From Altererythrobacter sp. H2 (GTDB lineage Bacteria; Pseudomonadota; Alphaproteobacteria; Sphingomonadales; Sphingomonadaceae), in NCBI RefSeq assembly GCF_035319885.1, contig NZ_CP141285.1:1612001-1676000 (forward strand): a stretch of 64,000 nt of DNA, read 5' to 3'. Of the stretch, positions 1 to 10,359 are shown one piece after another; positions within the stretch are counted from its first letter, which is position 1, and every line of letters starts with the position of its first letter. The translations under genes and the position numbers were made by a program. The notes below the pieces were generated by a model. It had not been told where the DNA came from, did no database searches, and saw only the letters and a program-made list of their open reading frames with translations.

Positions 1-1
1 G

Positions 2-997
2 GCGCTGTTCTCTACGCTGGAGTTCGAAGAGCAGCACACAGTCCAGCTGGGCCACGATTTCAGGGTAGGAAAGGAAGGCCTGCGCTTCGCCGGTGCGGTC
101 ACCTACAGCGTGACCAATCCAGACATTGGCCTGCCCGGCTTCGATGTCAAATCGGAAACCCTGCTCGCCTCCATCCAGGCCAGCTATCCCTTGCGGCGCA
201 GCCGGACTGCCAGCGTCGCGGCCGATTTCGGGTTCGACTATGTCGATCAGGATGTTGACGTGAACAGGATCCTGCTGACCAGGGACCGGGTCAGGACATT
301 GTTTGCGCGGGTTGCGGGCGAGTTTACCGATGCTGCGAGCGTGTCCCGCGTGGATGGCTATTCGGCGTATGAGCCAAGGAAGCGTTTCCGGTTTGCGCTC
401 GAGGGCCGGCACGGCATCGATATATTCGGTGCCAGCCCCGATTGCCGCGTCAATCCGCTCGGTTGCATCGTCGGAGGTCAGGCCCCGCCAAGCCGTATCG
501 AGGCGGATTCCACCCCTTTCCTGGTCCGCGCAGAGGTAGGAGCAGAGTTCCGCCCCACACCAGACTGGACCGTGGCGCTGGCTGCCGAAACGCAGTGGAG
601 CGACGACGCTCTCCCGGCTTTCGAAGAGTTTGCTGCCGGCACGTATTCGATCGGCCGGGGCTACAATCCCGGTGCGGTTCTGGGTGACAGCGGCATCGGG
701 CTTTCTGCTGAAATCCGCTACGGCAGCCTTGCACCAAAGTCTGCCAACAAACCCGTAATCCAGCCGTACGTCTTCACCGACATGGCCTGGGCCTGGAACG
801 AGGACCCCAGCCGCAAGGGGCTCAACCCGGATCGGCTGTGGTCAGCCGGGGGCGGCATACGGGCCGTGCTCGGATCTAAGCTGCAGGGGGACTTCTCGGT
901 TGCCGTCCCGCTCAAGCGCCCGGATTTCGCCACCTCACGCGGTGACGTCCGTTTGCTGTTCTCCCTGACCGCCCGCCTGCTTCCCTGGAGTTTCTGA
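2..997 (+). CDS. TpsB-type outer membrane transporter (ShlB/FhaC/HecB family), 5'-truncated by window edge
   Basis: Open reading frame enters from the window edge and stops at 995-997, leaving 331 visible residues. They look like the C-terminal part of a 16-strand TpsB barrel: alternating aromatic strands, a segment ending YSIGRGYNPGAVLGDSG that matches the surface-loop region of ShlB/FhaC proteins, and a last strand ending in aromatic residues (LLPWSF). TpsB proteins sit in the outer membrane and export a TpsA partner whose N-terminal domain they recognise. The POTRA domains and signal peptide lie outside the window. The next gene starts one base after this stop, so the two are translationally linked and form a partner pair. 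Family assignment is from recognition of the barrel and from the downstream TpsA-type gene. Confidence 0.85.
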   Translation, partial: ALFSTLEFEEQHTVQLGHDFRVGKEGLRFAGAVTYSVTNPDIGLPGFDVKSETLLASIQASYPLRRSRTASVAADFGFDYVDQDVDVNRILLTRDRVRTLFARVAGEFTDAASVSRVDGYSAYEPRKRFRFALEGRHGIDIFGASPDCRVNPLGCIVGGQAPPSRIEADSTPFLVRAEVGAEFRPTPDWTVALAAETQWSDDALPAFEEFAAGTYSIGRGYNPGAVLGDSGIGLSAEIRYGSLAPKSANKPVIQPYVFTDMAWAWNEDPSRKGLNPDRLWSAGGGIRAVLGSKLQGDFSVAVPLKRPDFATSRGDVRLLFSLTARLLPWSF

Positions 998-998
998 C

Positions 999-3900
999 AT
1001 GGCCGTTGTCTGCAAGAACCGTACGCACCTGCTGCTCGGCTGCGGCGTCAGCGCGCTCGCCGTTTCGCTTTTCCTCGCCCCGGAACGCGCCAGCGCCCAG
1101 GCTTTTCAGGCGACACCGGTGGTGGTGCAAGGAAACGCCAATATCGATCGTTCGATACCGGGTGCTGATTCAATCGAGGTGACCACGCCGACCGTGGTGA
1201 TCGACTGGACCCCCGCGCAGGACGTTGCCGGTAACGCGCTCGACTTCCTGCCCGCTGGCAATACCGCGACCTTCTTCGATGCCCCCGGGCAGGGCGGCTT
1301 TGCCGCTCTCAACCGCATTCTCCCGTCCACCAACGGCAACGTGGCAGTAATGAACGGCACTGTCATAACGCGGCTGCAGGACGGGCTTGGCAACCTGGGT
1401 GCGGGCGGGGTTGTGGCGTTTTATTCCCCCACCGGTTTCCTGATCGGATCGAGCGCGGTGTTCGACATCGGCGGCCTGATGTTGACGACGCTCGATCCTG
1501 ACGTGACGAGCTTCAACAACTTCGCGGTCGGAGCCGGGTCGCTGAACCTGATCGGCCAGACCGGAACAACGGCCGGGATTACCATCAATCCCGGCGCCCA
1601 GATCATCGGCACGGCCCAGAACAGCTTCTTCATTGCGGCCGCCGCCCAGGTCAATGTGTTTGGCGATGTCAGCATCAACGGCAGCCACGCCTATGTCGCT
1701 GCCGAGCAGGTCAACCTGACCTACAGCAATGGCCTGTTCGACATCGTTATCCCGGTGGGAACGAGTGTCGGCACCGCGATGACGCTTGATGGCAACATCG
1801 GCGGGCCATCGAGCACCGGCGCGGGCGACAACCATCTGATCTATGCCGTGGCCAAGGGCCAGATCAACCCGGTCTCCATGCTGTTTTCCGGCAATCTCGG
1901 CTTCTCGCCCGCCGCCAGCGCCGGCATCGTCAACGGGGAGATCATCCTTTCGGCCGGTAGCGATGTTACCGGCAGTGTCATCGCACCCGACAACGGCATC
2001 AGCGCATCGATCACGATCGACAGTGCCGCAATCTCATCCAGCGTGACGGCTTCAGCGAGCAGCGATTTCCAGGCCTTTGCCAATCTCGGCCCGCTCTCGA
2101 TTGACGGCGATCTCACGGTTGGCGCGCGCAATCTTGTTCGTCTCCATGCGATCAACGGCTCGGATCTTTCGATCAGCGGCTCGCTGCTCGCCACGTCAGG
2201 CGGACTGGACACCGGGCCGGACCGTACCGCCGGAACGATTGATTTGTTTGCGCTGACCGGCTCGACCCTGTCGGTGGGTGGCGATGTGACCGCCTATGCG
2301 AATGTGCTGGAGGGAGCCGGCACCCGCACCGGCGGGACGGCTATCCTGAATACCGACGGAGGGCTGATCGAGGTCGGTGGTGCGGTTGACCTGCAGGCGA
2401 TTGCGGTCGGCGGCCCTGGCGGAGACGCGACCGGCGGCACGACGACAATCCTTGCACAGAACAGCGGATCCGTGATCATCGGCAACCAGGCCTTGCTGGA
2501 CAGTTCGGCGAATGACGATCCGCTTTCGCCCACCAATCCCCTTGGCGGCACGGCCGTCAATACCTTTGGGGGCACCGCCAATATCAGCGCCGCCAGCGGT
2601 GCGACCATCTCGATTGCGGGAGAAGTCTCCCTGAACGCCAATGGAAACGGCGGCGATAGCCTGAGTATTGGCAACGGCGGGGGTGGAGTTGGCGGCAATG
2701 CCTTCATCGACGCCGATGGCGGGGCGCAGATCGACATTGCTCTGGCAACCGGTTTGAATGCTTCGGGATACGGCGGCGATGGCGATACGGGGGGCCTGGG
2801 AACGGGCGGCATTGCCTCTGCAGCGGCCCGCAACGGTGGTACGCTCAATCTCGGTGACTTCATTTCCATATCCGCTGACGGCGAAAGCGGCGACAGCCTC
2901 CTGAACGATGGCGCCATCGGAACCGGCGGTTCGGCCAGTTTGAATGTCAATGGCGGAACGATAGCTGTCGCCGGCTACGTGGCGCTATTTGCCGAGGGTG
3001 AGGGCGGCAATGCCAACAGCGCGACGGGTGGTGCCGGCATTGGCGGACGCGCGCGGATGTCGACCTTTGGCGGTTCAATTTCAGTTGGCGATTTCTTCGC
3101 GACAACGGCTGAGGGCATCGGCGGCGACGGGGTCAGCGGCGGGGACGGGACCGGCGGCATCGCCGGAGCCTTTGCCGGGGTCGGTGCGATCACCATCGGA
3201 AGCAGCGTCAGTGCCACGGCCAGCGGTACCGGCGGCAGTGCTGTGTTCGGCCACGGAGGTACCGGTGGTGCAGGCATTGGCGGAAACGCCTTTGTCCAGG
3301 CGCAAGGCACCTTGATCGAAGACGGCAGCATTGATGTTGCGGGCAGTGCAGGCCTGGTTGCCGATGGCATCGGCGGCTCCGGGGGTTCCGCTGCGGAATC
3401 GCTGGGCATTGCAGCCGGGCGCGGGGGTGACGGACGCGGCGGGGTGCTCTCCACTCCCAACGTGGCCGATCCGGCCTTTGGCAGCGGGGCCTTTGTCCTG
3501 GCTTGGGGTGATCGGGGCTCGCTGTCCTTCGGGGGCGATGTCCTGGCAACCGGCAGCGGCTCTGGCGGACAAGGCGGGGCAGGGGACGGACCCCTTGCCG
3601 GGGGCGAGGGCGGGACCGGATTTGGCGGAACCGCCCAGGTCGGGCTGTTTGTGGGCGGAGGCGATGGGTCGGTGTCGGCAGGGTCGGTCGAGTTCACCAA
3701 TGTAACCGCGCGGGCGACCGGCAGCGGCGGGGCAGGCGGGGCCGATCTCGTGCTCGATATCAGGACCGGCATCGGTGGTGACGGGATCGGCGGCAATGCA
3801 TTCCTGACCTCGCGCCTTGGTACGGTGACGGCTGGTACCGTCACCTTGCAGGGCGGAGCAGAAGGTGGCCTTGGTGCGACCGGCGGTGACGGTACGGGCG

Positions 3901-6900
3901 GGCAGGCCGGGTTCCTGACCGGAAACAACGGCACGGCCAACGTTTCGCAACTGGAAGCAGATGCGTCCGGAAGCGGGGGGACCGGCTTCGACGGAGCAGG
4001 TGGGGCGGGAACCGGCGGCGATGCTTATATCGGCTTCCAGGGCGGAACGACCAATATAACCGGGAACGCGCTGATTACGGCGAACGGCTTTGGCGGCCTG
4101 TCCACCAATGCCAACGGCGGCAACGGCGTTGGCGGAACTGCCGACATAGCCAACTTCACTGCACAGACAGGCTCAGCCACGATTGGCGGCGACGCAATTG
4201 TCATCGCCAACGGCTTTGGCGGTGGCGCGCTGACAGCGGATTTCACCGGTGGCAACGGTATCGGGGGAGAAGCATTTCTGCTCACCCAGGTCGGCGCAAC
4301 CTTGCAGCTCGGTTCGGCCCAGGTCGTCGCCAGCGGCCAGGGCGGCAGCGGCACGAGCGCCGACGGGGGCAACGGGACTGGCGGCCTGGCCTACATCGAA
4401 GCGCGGGACAGTGGCAGCAGCGTCGTGATTCAGAATTCGCCCCAGACTGGCAACAATATCTTCACCCAGTCTGCCCTGCTCGGCGCCAACGGCATCGGCG
4501 GTAACAGCAATGGCGGTGACGGGATCGGCGGCACCGGCACTGGTGGTGCGATCGATATCCTGGCCACCTCGGGCGGATCAGTGACTTTGCCGGCCATCGG
4601 TGGGCCAAGCGGATTTGTCCGGCTCCTGGGGCGAGGGCAAGGAGGGGCTTCCAGCGTGGAGGGCGGTGCTGGTGGCACGGCTCTGGGCGGGATTGGCACC
4701 ATCGATGTGGATGGAGGAACTCTCGTCGGCGGCCCCCTCCTGTTCAGCATGTTTGCCCAGGGCGGATCGAGCGCGAGCCCGACTGCCAACATCAGCGGCG
4801 GTGCAGGCTCCGGTGGAGAGCGATATATCGTCGTTCAGAATGGCGGAACCCTGACTGCCTCTTTCCCGGGAGGAATCGTGGGTGGCGCAGGCGGCAACGG
4901 TTCCGGCACTGGCAGCGGTGGCGACGGCTCGGGCGGCATTGCCAGCCTCGAAGTGATCGGCGGAACCGCAAATCTCGTCGGTCGCTCGATCATCGCGGCC
5001 CAGAATGGCGGTGGCCAGGGAGTGAATGGCGGGGACGCAATCGGCGGACTTGCCAATCTGGTGGTCGATGGGGGCGGGGTCATCAATATCGTTGCCGACG
5101 CCAACGGGCTGGCCGAGCTCCTTGTCGGATCGAGCGGCCTAGGCGGTGCAGCAACCACTGGAGTCGGCGGCGACGCCCGGCCGCAATCAGGTAATGCCGT
5201 GATTGTTGATGGCACCGTGACTGGCGGTACTTTGACCGTGCAGTCATTTGCCTCTGGCGGATCCAGCGTCTCCGGAACGGGCGGCAATGCGGCTGGTGGT
5301 AATGCCAGCCTGTTGATGTCCGGCGGCTCCGTTTCGCTCGCTGCGGTAACGGTCGATGCCTCGGGCGGCGGGGGAGTAAGTCAATCCGGTACGCATGGCA
5401 GCGCAACAGGTGGAGCTGCTTCGATCCAGCTGACCAACGCCGCTTTCCAGACGTCTGGCGATACGGTCGTGAGAAGCACAGGCCGAACCGGGCTCGACCC
5501 GAACGTGGGTTCGAACTCCGCCGGAGGCGCTGATGCCGAAGGTGGACCGGCCATCGTGGATGTTTTGAGCAATGCCACGCTAAACGCTGGCAAACTTGAC
5601 CTGAACACCAACGCGACAGCATTTCAGGGTGGCGGCGCGTTTGGCGGAAGTGGTGTCCTTCGCGCGGTCAGTGGTGACGTGACCACTGCGGAGCTGGTCC
5701 TCTCATCGGTGGCATCGTCTGCTGGGGGCGCTTTTGCGGCAGGCGGCGGTGTCGCTCTGATCCTGGAAGACTTCGGTGGGGCATCTTCGCTCGACGTGGG
5801 ACTGGCGACATTGGAGAACGGCGCCACCGGCGCCTCCGGCAACACTGCGGGAGAGGTTACGATCCAGTCGACCGGTTCGGTCGCCTCGTTCGAAACGCTC
5901 AATGTCAGCTCAACCGCCAGCGGCGGCGGGCAGGTCATGGAATGGACTGTGAGCGGCGGCTCCATGCCGATCTCGGGCGCTGCCACGGTGAACGTGACCG
6001 GCGGCATTGATGTGTCGGCCACCAATGGTGCGCTGATTGGCGGCCCCAATGCAACCACCCCGACTGCGGCGATCACGCTGGAAACCCCCGGAACCATTAC
6101 GTTCAGCGGGGACAACGATAATGTCATCTCCTTTGGCGGGCAGTCACTGGCGCTGAGGTCTGGCGAGCTCGACATTACTCCCGGGGCCCGGATCGGGGGC
6201 GTGACGGTCGAACTTTCGTCCCTTGATGAAAACCACACTGCCATCCTCGGCGGCACAGCCGAGGAAACGGGCTATACGTTGACCAGCGTGGAAGCAGAAC
6301 GGATCGAGGCTGGCTCGGTCAGTTTCTCGGCACCGCAGATTGCAGGCCTCGGTGCAAACGAACCGGATGTCCTGGTGCGGGATCTGACGATTATCGGCTC
6401 GCTCGACGATGGCCCGTCGTCCGTCAGCCTGTTCACTTCCGGTATCATCAGGGTCGAGGGGCTGCTGGTGTATCAGGACACCGCACCGACAGATTCGCTC
6501 GAGATCTTCGCGGGCCAGCGGCTTGAAGTCGTAACCCCGGGCGGCATCGGCGTGGTCGATTCGGAGGGTAATCCCTCTGGCAACCTGTCGCTCGCATCGC
6601 GCGACATCTGGGTCGGCGATTCTGACCTGATCGGTGATCTTCAGGCCAATCCCGGCTTCGCCGGCCGCAATGATGCATTGATGACGGCCGCAGCTGGCAG
6701 CGATGATCCGCTGGGCTACCTTCGCGGTGGATCGGTCACCATCGGGGTCGGCAATTCGCTCTTTGTCCGCAATACGGGAACCGGGAACGAACAGGGCGGC
6801 ATTCTTGTCGGCGACGGCATCTTGTCGATCTCTGCCTTCACGGAAAGTTCGTCATCGCCCAGTCCCGTCACGGTTTTTGCTTACGGTGCCAAGCGGAACA

Positions 6901-7301
6901 CCGACGGCACACTGGTTATCGGTGAGGCATTTTACGACCTGGTGAATTTCAACCGGACCGGTTCTTTCCCGAGCTCCTATGCGGAAGGGAGCATGTTCAA
7001 CGACTGCGACATCAGCTCCGGGGAGTGCGTAGGTGGGATGGAGGAAATCATCGAATCCACCCCGCCCGTCAATAACCCCGCCGTGGTCGAAGCGCCGACT
7101 TCAGCTGCAGAGGCAGTGCCTCCCGCAGAAGACGAAACCAGCGCAGAATTCGGCGTCGACTTCCCCGGATTGGTGGAAACCAGCGCGATTGCCGAAGAGG
7201 GCACGTTTGACGACGGCGTCATGAGCGGTGGAGACAGCTCGCTTTATTCGGCGGCTGATGATCAGGACGATGAAGACGAGGAGAACGAAGGTGCGGAATA
7301 A
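999..7301 (+). CDS. TpsA-type giant exoprotein with filamentous-haemagglutinin N-terminal domain
   Basis: A 2100-residue secreted protein. Residues 1-34 form a signal peptide ending ASAQA. Residues about 35-290 are a TPS secretion domain: the segment YSPTGFLIGSS followed by a GGLML strand corresponds to the NPNG(I/V)-(G)-GGL signature of FHA-type proteins. From about 400 to 1650 it is a long run of degenerate repeats rich in GG, GTGG and GIGGNA, alternating with short V/I-x-V strands, consistent with a right-handed beta-helix with glycine-rich turns. The last 100 residues lose the repeats and become strongly acidic, ending with a D/E-rich tail. A ribosome site (CTGGAG, 985-990) precedes ATG 999. 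It is encoded directly after its TpsB and overlaps the CHAT gene. Likely role: surface-bound or released fibre or adhesin. No toxin domain is recognised at the C-terminus. Confidence 0.85.
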   Translation: MAVVCKNRTHLLLGCGVSALAVSLFLAPERASAQAFQATPVVVQGNANIDRSIPGADSIEVTTPTVVIDWTPAQDVAGNALDFLPAGNTATFFDAPGQGGFAALNRILPSTNGNVAVMNGTVITRLQDGLGNLGAGGVVAFYSPTGFLIGSSAVFDIGGLMLTTLDPDVTSFNNFAVGAGSLNLIGQTGTTAGITINPGAQIIGTAQNSFFIAAAAQVNVFGDVSINGSHAYVAAEQVNLTYSNGLFDIVIPVGTSVGTAMTLDGNIGGPSSTGAGDNHLIYAVAKGQINPVSMLFSGNLGFSPAASAGIVNGEIILSAGSDVTGSVIAPDNGISASITIDSAAISSSVTASASSDFQAFANLGPLSIDGDLTVGARNLVRLHAINGSDLSISGSLLATSGGLDTGPDRTAGTIDLFALTGSTLSVGGDVTAYANVLEGAGTRTGGTAILNTDGGLIEVGGAVDLQAIAVGGPGGDATGGTTTILAQNSGSVIIGNQALLDSSANDDPLSPTNPLGGTAVNTFGGTANISAASGATISIAGEVSLNANGNGGDSLSIGNGGGGVGGNAFIDADGGAQIDIALATGLNASGYGGDGDTGGLGTGGIASAAARNGGTLNLGDFISISADGESGDSLLNDGAIGTGGSASLNVNGGTIAVAGYVALFAEGEGGNANSATGGAGIGGRARMSTFGGSISVGDFFATTAEGIGGDGVSGGDGTGGIAGAFAGVGAITIGSSVSATASGTGGSAVFGHGGTGGAGIGGNAFVQAQGTLIEDGSIDVAGSAGLVADGIGGSGGSAAESLGIAAGRGGDGRGGVLSTPNVADPAFGSGAFVLAWGDRGSLSFGGDVLATGSGSGGQGGAGDGPLAGGEGGTGFGGTAQVGLFVGGGDGSVSAGSVEFTNVTARATGSGGAGGADLVLDIRTGIGGDGIGGNAFLTSRLGTVTAGTVTLQGGAEGGLGATGGDGTGGQAGFLTGNNGTANVSQLEADASGSGGTGFDGAGGAGTGGDAYIGFQGGTTNITGNALITANGFGGLSTNANGGNGVGGTADIANFTAQTGSATIGGDAIVIANGFGGGALTADFTGGNGIGGEAFLLTQVGATLQLGSAQVVASGQGGSGTSADGGNGTGGLAYIEARDSGSSVVIQNSPQTGNNIFTQSALLGANGIGGNSNGGDGIGGTGTGGAIDILATSGGSVTLPAIGGPSGFVRLLGRGQGGASSVEGGAGGTALGGIGTIDVDGGTLVGGPLLFSMFAQGGSSASPTANISGGAGSGGERYIVVQNGGTLTASFPGGIVGGAGGNGSGTGSGGDGSGGIASLEVIGGTANLVGRSIIAAQNGGGQGVNGGDAIGGLANLVVDGGGVINIVADANGLAELLVGSSGLGGAATTGVGGDARPQSGNAVIVDGTVTGGTLTVQSFASGGSSVSGTGGNAAGGNASLLMSGGSVSLAAVTVDASGGGGVSQSGTHGSATGGAASIQLTNAAFQTSGDTVVRSTGRTGLDPNVGSNSAGGADAEGGPAIVDVLSNATLNAGKLDLNTNATAFQGGGAFGGSGVLRAVSGDVTTAELVLSSVASSAGGAFAAGGGVALILEDFGGASSLDVGLATLENGATGASGNTAGEVTIQSTGSVASFETLNVSSTASGGGQVMEWTVSGGSMPISGAATVNVTGGIDVSATNGALIGGPNATTPTAAITLETPGTITFSGDNDNVISFGGQSLALRSGELDITPGARIGGVTVELSSLDENHTAILGGTAEETGYTLTSVEAERIEAGSVSFSAPQIAGLGANEPDVLVRDLTIIGSLDDGPSSVSLFTSGIIRVEGLLVYQDTAPTDSLEIFAGQRLEVVTPGGIGVVDSEGNPSGNLSLASRDIWVGDSDLIGDLQANPGFAGRNDALMTAAAGSDDPLGYLRGGSVTIGVGNSLFVRNTGTGNEQGGILVGDGILSISAFTESSSSPSPVTVFAYGAKRNTDGTLVIGEAFYDLVNFNRTGSFPSSYAEGSMFNDCDISSGECVGGMEEIIESTPPVNNPAVVEAPTSAAEAVPPAEDETSAEFGVDFPGLVETSAIAEEGTFDDGVMSGGDSSLYSAADDQDDEDEENEGAE

Positions 7302-10300
7302 TCCTGTGAAAAGCATTTCACTGGCCGCCGCCCTTGCGGGTGTCCTTGCCGCTTCCGCAGCACCGGCAGCCCTTTCCGCCCAGCAGCAACGGCCGATCAG
7401 CCTGCGCGACAGCTTTCCGATCGGTTCCAATGGTTTGTGCGAAGCGCAGATCATGGCACCCGAAGCGGGTGCAGGGATCTTCGACCGGCGCTATTCGATC
7501 ATCTGTCGCGATGCATCGGCTCCGATCGGAACCTTGTGGGTGGTGCGCGGTCAGCGGGTCGGGGATGCGGAGACCCGGTTCGTCGATGCCGGATCACAAT
7601 GTGCCGCTCAGGAACTCCGACAGCAGCCGGAGGGGCTTGCCGGGACGCGTGCGCTGACCTGTACCAATAGCAACAGCATTATCCGCACGCGGGTGCTGGC
7701 TGGCGAAGCCGGAAATCGGACTTTCGCGGCAAGCGGGTTTGCGGCTTACGAGGATGCGCTGCGTCTCGGGCTCGCAAGCCTTGCGACGGACCGGATCGTT
7801 GCCGGCACAGTGGAAATCCCGCTTACCCAGGCGAGCGATGCCGCTGCCTTTGCGCGTGCCCAGGCCCAGGCCATTTCGGCTGATCAGGCGCTTTCGGAAG
7901 CCTACCGCCGCAGCAACAGCGGCCGCTTTGCCGAAGCGGCTGAATTCTTTGCAGCCTCAGCCAGCTCACTGGGCGGTTCGACCTTGACTGAGGCACGGCT
8001 GAACGAAGCCCTTCAGCAGTCCAACCTTGGCAACTTCAGCGAAGCACTCAAGCTGTTCAATTCTGTCCGCGGATCGGCTGCGCCGAGCCCGGTGCTGGCC
8101 CGGATGCTGCGCAATTATGAAGCGCTTGACGCGCTCAACCGGCAGAACGGACCGGAAGCCTTGCGCATCATGGAACTGCCGCTGACCGGCGATTTTCCCG
8201 ATTCCGCGGAGCTGCGCCAACTCACCATTGGCGGCAATCTTGCAGAGCGGCTGTCAGCAGAAAACACATCCTCCCTGGCCAATGCGTCTGCTGGTCTTTC
8301 CCCGCTGGAACGAGCGCAGCTTCTCGATGGACAGGGGTACTATCTGCGGGCGGCAGCGCTGCGCCTGATGGGGCGCGAGGCCGACGCCGTCACTGCCCTG
8401 CAGGCTGCCGAAAACACACTGTCCGACGTGCGGGACGGAAGGGTGACGTCCGTCATCTGGCTCAGGGCTCAGATTCTGGGAGAGCTTGCAGAGCTTGCCG
8501 AGGAGTCCGGCCGGGGAGCCGACTCGGAAATGCTCCATCAGCAAGGCATAGCGCTGCTTGATCTGCATTATCCGGACTCGCCGGTCCTGCAGAGCGCGCG
8601 TGCCCAGCAGGCGGGTTACCTCGCCCGCAGCGGGCGGGAGGCCGAGGCACTGGCTGTCTATCGCGATATTGTCGACAAAGCGGATGGGCGGCCCGCGCCG
8701 ACCTTGCGCAGCCTGCTCTCGCCTTATTTCAGTCTGTTGCTGCGGGGCGGTCCGAATGCCGATGCAGCACCGGACGTTTTCGCTGCCAGCCAGCTGTTGC
8801 AACGTCCGGGCCTCGCACAAACCCAGGCCGTGCTGGCGCGCGAACTTTCCGGTGGAAGCGACGAGGCGTCGCAGCTGTTCCGCAAAGCCACGAACGTCGG
8901 CCGGGCCATCGAGCGTCTTCGCGGTTCGATCCTTGAAATGGGCAATCCGGGGCAGCTGTCTCCTGAGCTTGCGGCGCTGCATGCTGAACGGACGCTGCGG
9001 CTGGAACAGTCGCTCGTCGAACAGGCGGAAGTGCAGCAGCGGCTGGCGGAATATCCCCGTTACCGTGCCGTGTCGGACGGCGCTGTGAGCCTTGACGAGA
9101 TGCGGGCCATCCTTGCGGATGGGGAGGCCTATGTGAAGGTGGTCAACCTCGAACGCGAAACCTTTGTCGTCTATGCCACGAAAGATGAGGCCCTCGCTTA
9201 TCGTGCGGAGATTACGCCTGCCCAGATGGAAAGAGCGGTGGATGACTTGCGGGCCAGCATAGCCATCACCGAGGGCGGCGAAGTGCTGACTTTCCCGTTT
9301 GATATCGAGCGTTCGCGGGACCTCTACAGCAAGCTGTTCAGTGCCCTGGGTGATCGTCTTCCGGCAAGTCGGCACATCGTGTTCGAACCTGACGGGGCTT
9401 TGCTGCGGATCCCGATGAACCTGCTGGTAACTGATGACGCAAGTGTTGAGCGTTACCGTGCAACTGTTGCCGGGGGCGGAGATGAATATGACTTCCGCGG
9501 CACGGCATGGCTGGGCCGGACTTCGGAAATCAGCACTTCTGTTTCGCCAGCGGCATTTCGCGATGTCCGGGCATCGCGCCAGTCAAACGGTAGCAAGTCC
9601 TACCTCGGGCTGGGCCAGAATGAGCCAATCGGTGAGCCGGGTGAGGGCAATGGCACGCGCTCTGTTTCCGGGGCCGGAGAGGACTGTGTTTGGTCGCCCT
9701 CGATCTGGGCCAATCCGATTTCGTCGGAAGAGCTCTACACGGCAGCAGCACGCTTTGGCGGGTTGGCCACCGGGCAGACCGAAGTGATCGCGCGCGAAGC
9801 GTTCACCGATGATGCCATAAAGCAGAAAGCGGACCTGAAAGACTACCGCATAGTCCATTTTGCTACCCACGGGCTGGTTACTGCACCCAAGGCGGATTGC
9901 CCGCCTCGTCCGGCATTGCTGACATCCTTCGGCGGAGCGGATTCGGACGGCCTGCTGACCTTCGCCGAGATCTTTTCGCTCCAGCTCGATGCCGACCTGG
10001 TGGTACTTTCCGCTTGCGACACGGCGGGTAGCGCCACGATCGGAGCAACACGGGAAGCCGGCGTCGTCTCCGGCGGTGATTTTGCCCTCGATGGACTGGT
10101 GCGTGCCTTCGTCGGCGCCGGCGGGAGGACAGTTGTCGCCAGCCACTGGCCTGTGCCGGACGATTATAACGCCACGCAGCGGCTCGTCTCCGGTTTGCTG
10201 GCAGGTGATGGCAAAGCCACCGCTTCATCACTCAGGGAATCGCAGATCAGCCTGATGGATGAGGCGGATACTTCCCATCCGTTTTACTGGTCGGCATTTG

Positions 10301-10338
10301 CGATCGTCGGTGACGGGGCCATCAGGTTGGAGCGCTAA
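7291..10338 (+). CDS. Exported TPR-CHAT protein (putative caspase-like cysteine peptidase)
   Basis: About 1015 residues. GTG 7291 has a strong AGGAG at 7279-7283 and overlaps the end of the TpsA gene by 11 bases; ATG 7270 is the alternative start. Either gives a signal peptide ending near AALSA-QQQ, so the protein is probably exported. The middle third is helical and TPR-like (alternating A-E-A-L-x-x-Y patterns). The C-terminal third is a CHAT domain: HFATHGL (catalytic His, codon 9868-9870) and VLSACDTAG (catalytic Cys, codon 10015-10017) give the expected His-Cys dyad, with a further conserved block reading ASHWPVPD. CHAT peptidases belong to the caspase/separase clan. Its substrate is unknown; coupling to the TPS pair makes the TpsA protein or a surface partner the obvious candidate (inference). 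Confidence 0.85.
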   Translation: MRNNPVKSISLAAALAGVLAASAAPAALSAQQQRPISLRDSFPIGSNGLCEAQIMAPEAGAGIFDRRYSIICRDASAPIGTLWVVRGQRVGDAETRFVDAGSQCAAQELRQQPEGLAGTRALTCTNSNSIIRTRVLAGEAGNRTFAASGFAAYEDALRLGLASLATDRIVAGTVEIPLTQASDAAAFARAQAQAISADQALSEAYRRSNSGRFAEAAEFFAASASSLGGSTLTEARLNEALQQSNLGNFSEALKLFNSVRGSAAPSPVLARMLRNYEALDALNRQNGPEALRIMELPLTGDFPDSAELRQLTIGGNLAERLSAENTSSLANASAGLSPLERAQLLDGQGYYLRAAALRLMGREADAVTALQAAENTLSDVRDGRVTSVIWLRAQILGELAELAEESGRGADSEMLHQQGIALLDLHYPDSPVLQSARAQQAGYLARSGREAEALAVYRDIVDKADGRPAPTLRSLLSPYFSLLLRGGPNADAAPDVFAASQLLQRPGLAQTQAVLARELSGGSDEASQLFRKATNVGRAIERLRGSILEMGNPGQLSPELAALHAERTLRLEQSLVEQAEVQQRLAEYPRYRAVSDGAVSLDEMRAILADGEAYVKVVNLERETFVVYATKDEALAYRAEITPAQMERAVDDLRASIAITEGGEVLTFPFDIERSRDLYSKLFSALGDRLPASRHIVFEPDGALLRIPMNLLVTDDASVERYRATVAGGGDEYDFRGTAWLGRTSEISTSVSPAAFRDVRASRQSNGSKSYLGLGQNEPIGEPGEGNGTRSVSGAGEDCVWSPSIWANPISSEELYTAAARFGGLATGQTEVIAREAFTDDAIKQKADLKDYRIVHFATHGLVTAPKADCPPRPALLTSFGGADSDGLLTFAEIFSLQLDADLVVLSACDTAGSATIGATREAGVVSGGDFALDGLVRAFVGAGGRTVVASHWPVPDDYNATQRLVSGLLAGDGKATASSLRESQISLMDEADTSHPFYWSAFAIVGDGAIRLER

Positions 10339-10359
10339 GGTTCGTCATGACCCGGTTGG

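Noticed and set aside
2975-3940. Long minus-strand open frames opposite the TpsA gene
   Set aside because: Proline-rich shadows of the glycine codons on the coding strand; no start signal or family similarity.
2300-5400. Possible CRISPR or tandem DNA repeat array
   Set aside because: The repetition is at protein level (GG-rich beta-helix turns). DNA units vary in length and sequence and there are no fixed repeats with spacers.
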